The position numbers and the translations under genes were made by a program. This document shows positions 1 to 4,207 of a DNA stretch of 5,451 nt, one piece after another. Numbering within the stretch: the first letter of the stretch is position 1; each line of letters opens with the position of its first letter. The notes beneath the pieces were generated by a model, which searched no databases, was not told where the DNA came from, and saw only the letters and a program-made list of their open reading frames with translations. Origin of the DNA: Thermodesulfobacteriota bacterium (lineage in GTDB: Bacteria; Desulfobacterota; Syntrophobacteria; BM002); assembly GCA_947259475.1 (NCBI GenBank), contig CAMYLW010000301.1, positions 1-5,451 of the forward strand. Reading direction: 5' to 3'.

Positions 1-12
1 TGCCTAAAGGCA
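1..12 (-). other. Small hairpin downstream of the MetH-activation gene
   Basis: TGCC-TAAA-GGCA forms a 4-bp stem with a 4-base loop, 11 bases past the stop codon of the gene ending at 24. It may be the edge of a terminator, but the window ends here, so no T-run can be checked. Weak. Confidence 0.2.
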
Positions 13-23
13 ACTGCCGGCTG

Positions 24-704
24 TCAGGTTCTTCGCGCGGTGCAATTTTTCTCTCGACAATGGAGGCAGGGATTGTGGGGGGCCGATCCAGGAGGAGCTA
101 TCCCAAAGACTCCCGAAATCGACTTTCTTGGCTCCATGAGGCAGGAATCCGAAAGCTCCACGCCGATTTCTTCGGCATCAAACACACTGAAGAGCTTTTT
201 CTGCTCTGTAATAGGCCAATCGCAATAACCCGGGCTGAAACGGAAGGTAACGGTTTTACTTTCGTTTCTACATTTGGCCTCCATAACCTGATGAAACTGT
301 TCGACCATGTCTTCGACTGCCACCGAGGCCATTGCATCGAGAATGTACGCCTCCGAAAGTTTGTGTTCATCCAGGAGTCTGCCGATCTCCTTTTCAACGT
401 CAAAGCCGATGGTACCGATGAAACAGACAATTTTTTCTGCGTCTCTCAAAGCCCTTGATAATTTTGCGCTTCTGAACTCAACTGCATCTTCGAGATGAAC
501 GGTAGCATCATCCGTGGTCTTTGCTTTCACAATGCGGTAATGCAAACGCGGTTGAATCAGCCTATCTAGACTCTGCTCCAAGGTTGTCACTTTTGTGTTA
601 ATTGACCTTGATAACATTCTCTGCTTGCTGCCGCCAAGGAGTACGGCTAGTTTGTCATTTTCTATGGTAGGTTCGATTTGTACTAATGTCGCGTTCATAT
701 CCAT
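24..704 (-). CDS. Stand-alone B12-dependent methionine synthase activation-domain protein
   Basis: This 226-aa protein matches the C-terminal activation (AdoMet-binding) domain of cobalamin-dependent methionine synthase MetH. That domain supplies AdoMet for reductive methylation of inactive cob(II)alamin. Seen: a helical N-terminal half ending in a conserved-looking block, VCFIGTIG (93-100) and ILDAMASVAVED (121-132); then RFSPGY (155-160), the counterpart of the AdoMet-contacting RPAPGY of E. coli MetH; and KSISG (194-198) followed by a Pro-rich turn. No homocysteine, folate or B12-binding domains are present, so it must act in trans on a separate corrinoid protein, presumably in the cytoplasm. 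The tail carries C213, C216 and C221 (Cx2Cx4C) followed by ARR, absent from E. coli MetH and possibly metal-binding (inference). The ATG at 704 is chosen because AGGAG lies 11 bases upstream. The partner methionine synthase is not in the window. Family assignment is firm; the exact partner is unknown. Confidence 0.9.
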   Translation of the reverse strand: MDMNATLVQIEPTIENDKLAVLLGGSKQRMLSRSINTKVTTLEQSLDRLIQPRLHYRIVKAKTTDDATVHLEDAVEFRSAKLSRALRDAEKIVCFIGTIGFDVEKEIGRLLDEHKLSEAYILDAMASVAVEDMVEQFHQVMEAKCRNESKTVTFRFSPGYCDWPITEQKKLFSVFDAEEIGVELSDSCLMEPRKSISGVFGIAPPGSAPHNPCLHCREKNCTARRT

Positions 705-738
705 ATATCTATAAACTCCTGAAGTTAATATAAAAACT

Positions 739-752
739 CACCAACCTTGGTG
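739..752 (-). promoter_or_regulatory. Palindrome CACCAA-CC-TTGGTG upstream of the MetH-activation gene
   Basis: A 14-base sequence with 6-bp arms lies 35 bases upstream of the ATG at 704. On the minus strand it is followed by AGTTTTTATATT. It could be an operator, or, as RNA (5-bp stem, AGGT loop, then five Us), a weak attenuator-like hairpin. The AT-rich segment AATATA at 727-732 reads TATATT on the minus strand and could be a -10 box, but no matching -35 is visible. Function is inferred only. Confidence 0.3.
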
Positions 753-817
753 TTCGTAGTCTATCGAGATAAGATTGGACCTCATCCTGATTGGCTATCA
801 GAAAGGTGCCCAACAGG

Positions 818-838
818 GGTGAACTGGAGTGGTGAACT
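818..838. repeat. Direct repeat GGTGAACT x2, 13-bp period
   Basis: GGTGAACT occurs at 818-825 and again at 831-838 within the divergent intergenic region. Two identical octamers 13 bp apart could be a binding-site pair, but a 13-bp period is not a clean helical spacing and no known operator is recognised. Confidence 0.35.
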
Positions 839-865
839 CGCCGAGATTGAGCGTTAGATAGAGAT

Positions 866-966
866 ACTTGCGGTTTTCAAAAAGAGAGGCATAGAGAGAC
901 TATGCTGTAGTGACCCACAGAGAGTGGGCACTGAGAGAGCAAGTGCGGCGCTTATAAGAGAAGCGC
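866..966. ncRNA. Candidate structured RNA: clustered hairpins with AGAGA loops
   Basis: Four helices can be drawn. P1 is ACTTGC (866-871) with GCAAGT (939-944), closing a junction. P2 is GCATAG (889-894) with CTATGC (900-905), loop AGAGA. P3 is AGTG-a-CCCAC (909-918) with GTGGG-CACT (924-932), 9 bp with one bulged A and again loop AGAGA. P4 is GCGCTT (948-953) with AAGCGC (961-966), loop ATAAGAG. An alternative stem, GCACT/AGTGC (928-932/942-946) with loop GAGAGAGCA, competes with P1 and P3. Different stems presenting the same loop suggest a functional RNA rather than chance. The strand is undecided: plus would make it a leader of the downstream ORF and cytochrome gene; minus would put it far upstream of the MetH-activation gene, with UCUCU loops. 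It matches no riboswitch class I can recognise, and no promoter is visible. Confidence 0.42.
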
Positions 967-982
967 GGGCCCTAGGTTGTTT

Positions 983-991
983 GGAAGGAGG
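983..991 (+). promoter_or_regulatory. Strong Shine-Dalgarno GGAAGGAGG
   Basis: GGAAGGAGG lies 9 bases before GTG at 1001 and 16 bases after the last hairpin of the 866-966 cluster. It is among the strongest ribosome binding sites in the window, and the only reason to take the short ORF at 1001 seriously. Confidence 0.5.
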
Positions 992-1000
992 ATTTCTGAA

Positions 1001-1120
1001 GTGTGTTTAAACTATTCCCAGTACCATAGCAGGTATCTCAAAAGTTTTCAAGGCGCGCTCTTTTGGCTCACAGACAGGCAGGGCGATGTCATTACTATGA
1101 ATGACAGCGCAGCTGAATGA
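1001..1120 (+). CDS. Possible 39-aa small protein or leader peptide
   Basis: A GTG-started reading frame of 39 codons plus TGA follows an excellent Shine-Dalgarno sequence at optimal spacing. The peptide starts MCLNYSQYHSRYLKS, continues with a hydrophobic patch GALFWLT (18-24), then a polar tail ending MNDSAAE. It is aromatic-rich (Y5, Y8, Y12, F16, F21, W22) with a single Cys at position 2. It has no signal peptide and no membrane helix of full length. The MC start faintly recalls small CooT-type nickel proteins, but the length and spacing do not fit, so I do not assign that family. It lies between the hairpin cluster and the cytochrome gene, 120 bases before the latter, and could be a leader peptide or a free-standing small protein. 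No known family is recognised; it may equally be a chance ORF. Confidence 0.35.
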   Translation: MCLNYSQYHSRYLKSFQGALFWLTDRQGDVITMNDSAAE

Positions 1121-1134
1121 CTTAAATTACCTTA

Positions 1135-1157
1135 CTCGGAGCATACGTGACTCCGAG
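1135..1157 (+). other. Hairpin between the small ORF and the cytochrome gene
   Basis: CTCGGAG (1135-1141) pairs with CTCCGAG (1151-1157). CA (1142-1143) can pair with TG (1148-1149), leaving TACG as loop and one bulged A. It starts 14 bases after the small ORF's stop. No T-run follows on either strand, so it is not a standard intrinsic terminator. It could be a processing or attenuation element. Confidence 0.4.
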
Positions 1158-1223
1158 CTGATATGTGGTTAGAATAAAAAACCGAAGAATTGCTACAGGC
1201 ACCTTAATGGATATTGATTGAAG

Positions 1224-1230
1224 AAGGAGG
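1224..1230 (+). promoter_or_regulatory. Ribosome binding site AAGGAGG deciding the cytochrome start
   Basis: AAGGAGG lies 10 bases upstream of GTG 1241. The longer in-frame TTG at 1214 would place this Shine-Dalgarno inside the coding region and has none of its own, so GTG 1241 is preferred. Confidence 0.75.
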
Positions 1231-1240
1231 GTGGGGTAAC

Positions 1241-1957
1241 GTGATCGAGTTTTTGTATCAGGCTCTGGCAAAGATCGGTTACACCCATCCGATCCATCCT
1301 CCAGTGACCCACGCCACCGTAGGTATGGTGATCGGAGCTTTTGTATTCGGGATTACTGCGTGGAAGCTGCGCCATCAGGGTCTAGCCAAAACAGCTCACC
1401 ACTGTATTATCTTGGCTCTACTATCACTCATTCCCACAGTGATCTTGGGTGTTTTGGACTGGAAGTACTATTACGCTGGGGCTTGGCTCTTTCCCATCAA
1501 GATGAAGATTATGCTGGCAGGTCTCTTGTTGATCCTACTTGTATTTGCCTTGAGCGCAGGCTACAAAGCTGAAACTGTGTCCAAGTCTGCTGTAATCCTC
1601 TACGCTTTTTGTTTACTTAATGTGACAGCCCTGGGCTATTTTGGCGGGGAGTTAGTTTTCGGCGACAAAAGTGCTGGGCAACCAATGCATGTTGTGGGGA
1701 TTGAGGTTAGCGGCGAGCAGTTCAGCAAATCCTGCAGCGCTTGTCATCCAAATGGAGGGAACTCGATCAAGCAAGACCTTCCTTTGAAAACAGCACCTCA
1801 GTTAGTGACTTTAGATACATTTCTGGCCTACATTCGGAGTCCCAAAGCACGGGATGGTTCCACGACGATCATGCCACCCTTTCCTGCTGACAAACTCTCT
1901 GGGGAGGATGCCCAAAAAATCTACCAATACATCATCCAGGTGCTGAAGGAGCAGTAG
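1241..1957 (+). CDS. DUF2231-type membrane protein fused to a mono-haem cytochrome c domain
   Basis: From GTG 1241 the product is 238 aa. The N-terminus carries THPIHPPVTH (15-24), the His/Pro signature of DUF2231 membrane proteins. Four hydrophobic helices follow at about 25-41, 55-72, 88-106 and 117-137. Loop charges (KLRHQGLAK and YKAETVSK inside) fit both ends facing the periplasm. A class I cytochrome c domain follows, with the haem-attachment motif CSACH (165-169) and a likely axial Met211 in IMPPFP, then a closing helix DAQKIYQYIIQVL. It is therefore likely a membrane-anchored electron carrier handling quinol or periplasmic electrons; haem needs the cytochrome c maturation system, not seen here. 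H16, H19, H24, H53 and H54 could bind further haem or metal (inference). No partner oxidoreductase subunit adjoins it: the upstream gene is divergent and the downstream one convergent, so it appears monocistronic. Domain calls are firm; the redox partner is unknown. Confidence 0.87.
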   Translation: MIEFLYQALAKIGYTHPIHPPVTHATVGMVIGAFVFGITAWKLRHQGLAKTAHHCIILALLSLIPTVILGVLDWKYYYAGAWLFPIKMKIMLAGLLLILLVFALSAGYKAETVSKSAVILYAFCLLNVTALGYFGGELVFGDKSAGQPMHVVGIEVSGEQFSKSCSACHPNGGNSIKQDLPLKTAPQLVTLDTFLAYIRSPKARDGSTTIMPPFPADKLSGEDAQKIYQYIIQVLKEQ

Positions 1958-1962
1958 CCAAG

Positions 1963-2088
1963 ACCGCGGCCTTTACAAAAAGATCAAATAGAGTCTCTTT
2001 GACGCTGAGGCTCTCTGAGACGATGTTGTTTTGGTCTCTCTGTGTTTTCTGTTTATTTCTGAGACCACTGTTTATTTGAGGCCGCGGT
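1963..2088. repeat. 126-bp element bounded by a perfect 10-bp inverted repeat
   Basis: ACCGCGGCCT at 1963-1972 is the exact reverse complement of AGGCCGCGGT at 2079-2088. Inside lie alternating GTCTC and GAGAC blocks at 1993-1997, 2017-2021, 2034-2038 and 2061-2065, so several alternative stems are possible; the longest is TGGTCTC/GAGACCA (2032-2038/2061-2067). CTGTTTATTT is repeated directly at 2049-2058 and 2068-2077, a 19-bp period. No coding capacity is evident. It sits between convergent genes, so it could be a bidirectional terminator-like structure or a small non-autonomous mobile repeat. No clear target-site duplication is visible. Confidence 0.5.
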
Positions 2089-2092
2089 TAAG

Positions 2093-2176
2093 CTCGAAAC
2101 TCGAAATTGGTCCTACGGACTCCCCACCCTTCGGGCGGGTCCCCAGTTTCGAAACACGAAACAAATCCGAAATTTG
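2093..2176. repeat. CGAAA repeat cluster flanking a strong hairpin
   Basis: CTCGAAA occurs twice in tandem at 2093-2106, and TTTCGAAA, CACGAAA and CCGAAA follow at 2147-2172. Near the right end CAAAT-CCGAA-ATTTG (2162-2176) forms a small hairpin just past the stop codon of the radical SAM gene ending at 2179. Such CGAAA-rich strings look like dispersed intergenic repeats; copy number in the genome cannot be seen here. Confidence 0.45.
2117..2142 (-). terminator. Strong hairpin downstream of the radical SAM operon (terminator-like)
   Basis: Read on the minus strand, GGAC-CCGCCC pairs with GGGTGG and GTCC around a GAA loop: 10 bp including one G-U pair, with a 3-base bulge (GGA). The pairing is better on the minus strand, where plus has an A-C mismatch. 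It begins 36 bases past the stop of the last operon gene. No U-run follows, so it is more likely an RNA 3'-end stabiliser or a Rho-assisted stop than a classic intrinsic terminator. Confidence 0.4.
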
Positions 2177-2178
2177 AC

Positions 2179-3186
2179 TTACAGGCTCCACGAAATCCCA
2201 CAGCCCTGACAACATTTTGGCGGTGTGGCGGTTTGATGTCTTTTTCTGAAGTCTTGATACTTCTCTCCCAACCAGATCTCCTCCAGTGGCCTCTCAAATA
2301 TGTTGCCGAGAATTATGGACGAATAGTCTACCGTCGAGAAAGGAGAGATACAGCAGGGAAGAACATTTCCTTGGGCAGTAATGTAAACAACCTCCCAGGG
2401 ACGGAAGCACCTTTTCCAGGGTGCAGCATCAGGGGGGCTCCCTCGGACACTGTGCACTGGGTCGGTGAGACCGGAGGCACTGAAGAAGATACCAAGCTCT
2501 TGGGCCCGTTCCAGACACCGATGAATCAGTTGGGATGCCTGCATATCAGGATTGGTAAGGGAACTCTGCGAATTTGCCAGACCGTAGCCCTCATCGTCCA
2601 AAAAATAAACAAGTCTTTGGAGATGTAATTCCCGAATGCCCATGAGAGCTGCAAGCTCGATGAGTTTTGGGAGTTCAGTGATATTTTCCTGGTTACCCAA
2701 AAACCAGAGAGATAGCTTAGGTTGTGACAATTTCCTGGATTGCAAGCGTTTTGTCATAGTTTGGAGGTTGTTGACAATCAGATCGAACTTATCGCTGTCA
2801 CGCACAGCTTTGTAGCCATTCGATGATGCCGCATCCAGAGAAATTCTAATCTCATCCACCTGCGAATCGATGAGTTTCTCTTGCTGTTGTTTATTAAGGA
2901 GGATGCCGTTGGTGTTGAAAAGAACTGTCACATTCTTGTTCTTGAGGTGGCGGATCATCTCTGGCAGGTCGCGGTTGAGCAAAGGTTCGCCGATGCCATG
3001 GAGTACGGCCCGCTCCAGATCGGGTAGCTGTTCGGATATCATAATCAATTCTTCGAGGGAAAAATCGCGCTCCGGCTCCCAGCCCCCTCTGTAAATAATG
3101 CACGTCCTACATCTCAGATTGCAGCGATTGGTCGTCTCCACATAGAGACATTTAGGCAGATCTACGGCTCGTGCTGTTTCCGCCAT
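2179..3186 (-). CDS. Radical SAM/SPASM-type protein B (reduced cysteine set)
   Basis: The product is 335 aa from ATG 3186, preceded by AGGGGAG at 9 bases; a TTG at 3207 in frame is less likely. The radical SAM motif is C22-x3-C26-x2-C29 (CNLRCRTC), which binds the 4Fe-4S cluster that cleaves AdoMet. GIGEP (64-68) is the usual AdoMet-contacting motif, with NTNG at 91-94 and DEIRISLD at 111-118. The C-terminal part looks SPASM/Twitch-like: C260, C278, C279, then LGNIFERPLEEIW (293-305), then C325, C326 and C329. That is fewer cysteines than the classic seven, suggesting one auxiliary cluster (inference). The opening LYVETTNRCNLRC resembles the large family of stand-alone SPASM proteins that includes maturases of tungsten oxidoreductases, but no such target adjoins it. 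It starts 4 bases after the stop of protein A, with its ribosome binding site inside that gene, so translation is probably coupled. Substrate unknown. Confidence 0.88.
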   Translation of the reverse strand: MAETARAVDLPKCLYVETTNRCNLRCRTCIIYRGGWEPERDFSLEELIMISEQLPDLERAVLHGIGEPLLNRDLPEMIRHLKNKNVTVLFNTNGILLNKQQQEKLIDSQVDEIRISLDAASSNGYKAVRDSDKFDLIVNNLQTMTKRLQSRKLSQPKLSLWFLGNQENITELPKLIELAALMGIRELHLQRLVYFLDDEGYGLANSQSSLTNPDMQASQLIHRCLERAQELGIFFSASGLTDPVHSVRGSPPDAAPWKRCFRPWEVVYITAQGNVLPCCISPFSTVDYSSIILGNIFERPLEEIWLGEKYQDFRKRHQTATPPKCCQGCGISWSL

Positions 3187-3190
3187 ACGA

Positions 3191-4192
3191 TCATGCTCCC
3201 CTGACAATGGTAGTACAGATGCTTCCTGTCCGGAGTGGTCTTTCGGCAGAAGAAAATTGGGAATGCAGGTGTGGCTTTGTTCCGCGTACTACAGGACAGT
3301 ATTCATCTGGTTCATTGGGGCGCCCGCGCAACACCCGACGAGCAGCGCATCCTCCACCACAACTGTTTACGTATTCACAACTCAGACAGAATTGGGGTGT
3401 ATTGTGTGTATCATTAAAAAGTGGAGTTTGAAAAACAGCTTCCCTTTTTTCCACCAAATCTTCGATGGTCAAATCAGATTCCGGCCAGTACACACATGGT
3501 TTCAGACGCCGGTCGGGAGTTATGCGGATGCTGCTGCCTCCGCAGGGAGTCCCATTGCCGTTACCCAGTCCAAGGAATGTCTTCACCAGGGGCTCGGTCA
3601 CAGAGATGATTTCAGTTTCATCGAACAACATCTGGTATGCTTCCCAGTACTGGTCGAAGCTCAGCATGAACTTGTCAGTGTACATGGGCTGATAGACGTT
3701 GACCCTGAAGTCAGCTCCTAAAGATGCTGCCAGTTTGGCGATTTGTCCCTGATCTTTAAAATTAACGTTCATCAAGACCGCCAGGATTGAAACTTTGACT
3801 CCCAACCTGGCACACCTTTCTATGGAATTCATGATGGTCTGCCAGTTGCCCTCACCCCGGAATTCGTCCTGTCTTCTCTGGTCTGGAAAATCAATGGAAA
3901 ATTCCACGTCCCCAAAATAGCTAAGCATTTCGTCGGGGGTTATAGACAGGGTATAACCATTTGAGGCCAGGGTAAGCTTGATTCCTCTCCCTTTGAGGAA
4001 GTCAATAATCTCATGGTATTGTGGATTCAAGCCGTTTTCACCCGTGCCGAAACCGATGGAACTGATTTCTAAGCTGTCGCAAATCTTTTGGATATCCCCC
4101 AGGGTGAGATTGTAGATCCGATCCTGGTCTCTATAACAGTGGGCGCAGTGCAGATTGCAGTTATTGGTCAGGCCGATACCTACTGAGGCCAT
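3191..4192 (-). CDS. Radical SAM/SPASM protein A (full seven-cysteine SPASM domain)
   Basis: This 333-aa protein starts at ATG 4192, 7 bases after AGGAGG. The radical SAM cluster motif comes almost at once, C12-x3-C16-x2-C19 followed by Tyr20, so there is no room for an N-terminal peptide-recognition (RRE) domain. The GGEP position reads TGEN (50-53), a variant; SNGY follows at 77-80. The C-terminal SPASM domain has C217-x15-C233, then C269-x2-C272-x5-C278-x3-C282, and C299 after a gap. This is the canonical seven-Cys arrangement, expected to hold two auxiliary 4Fe-4S clusters. SPASM enzymes commonly modify peptides or proteins or mature enzyme cofactors. It lies 15 bases after the glycosyltransferase stop, its ribosome binding site almost touching that stop, and 4 bases before protein B, so the three form one operon. 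Family assignment is firm; the reaction is not known. No precursor peptide is evident. Confidence 0.9.
   Translation of the reverse strand: MASVGIGLTNNCNLHCAHCYRDQDRIYNLTLGDIQKICDSLEISSIGFGTGENGLNPQYHEIIDFLKGRGIKLTLASNGYTLSITPDEMLSYFGDVEFSIDFPDQRRQDEFRGEGNWQTIMNSIERCARLGVKVSILAVLMNVNFKDQGQIAKLAASLGADFRVNVYQPMYTDKFMLSFDQYWEAYQMLFDETEIISVTEPLVKTFLGLGNGNGTPCGGSSIRITPDRRLKPCVYWPESDLTIEDLVEKREAVFQTPLFNDTHNTPQFCLSCEYVNSCGGGCAARRVLRGRPNEPDEYCPVVRGTKPHLHSQFSSAERPLRTGSICTTIVRGA
3196..3202 (-). promoter_or_regulatory. Ribosome binding site AGGGGAG for radical SAM protein B
   Basis: AGGGGAG on the minus strand, 9 bases before ATG 3186, lies within the last codons of protein A. It selects ATG 3186 over the in-frame TTG 3207, which would put this site inside the coding sequence. 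Confidence 0.7.
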
Positions 4193-4197
4193 GGTGG

Positions 4198-4205
4198 CAC
4201 CTCCT
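4198..4205 (-). promoter_or_regulatory. Ribosome binding site AGGAGGTG for radical SAM protein A
   Basis: AGGAGGTG on the minus strand, 5 bases before ATG 4192, begins 2 bases after the glycosyltransferase stop TGA (4210-4208). Such packing indicates co-translation. Confidence 0.8.
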
Positions 4206-4207
4206 GT

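Larger units (their letters stand above)
705..1240. other. Divergent intergenic region, 536 bases
   Basis: No long gene fits between the minus-strand MetH-activation gene and the plus-strand cytochrome gene. The stretch holds, in order: the palindrome at 739-752; a hairpin CTGAT-TGGCT-ATCAG at 787-801; the GGTGAACT direct repeat; the AGAGA-loop hairpin cluster at 866-966; GGGCCC at 967-972; a possible 39-aa ORF with a strong ribosome binding site at 983-1120; a hairpin at 1135-1157; and an A-rich stretch at 1173-1181. Promoters for both flanking genes must lie here, but no convincing sigma-70 or sigma-54 site could be picked out by eye. Confidence 0.7.

Noticed and set aside
60..458. 132-codon plus-strand open frame
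   Set aside because: It is antisense to the MetH activation-domain gene and shows no domain signature.
705..1000. Cobalamin or SAM riboswitch upstream of the MetH-activation gene
   Set aside because: No B12-box-like sequence or SAM-I core could be found on the minus strand; the hairpin cluster does not match either fold.
1001..1120. CooT-type nickel-binding protein
   Set aside because: Only the MC start and a loose G-x2-FWLTD similarity match. The ORF is shorter than CooT proteins and the spacing is wrong.
1190..1218. Sigma-70 promoter (TTGCTA / TATTGA) for the cytochrome gene
   Set aside because: The -10 match is poor and the start site would fall on the ribosome binding site.
1963..2088. 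MITE with target-site duplication
   Set aside because: The flanks show at most a 3-base similarity (AAG), too short to claim a duplication; no second copy is in the window.
1958..2178. RiPP precursor peptide downstream of the radical SAM genes
   Set aside because: Only very short frames without ribosome binding sites occur on the minus strand here, interrupted within repeats.
2107..2628. 173-codon plus-strand open frame
   Set aside because: It lies mostly antisense to the radical SAM B gene, has no recognisable motif, starts in the repeat region and has no ribosome binding site. It is a shadow of the real gene.
3257..3721. 154-codon plus-strand open frame
   Set aside because: It lies entirely antisense to radical SAM protein A, whose cysteine motifs are unambiguous.
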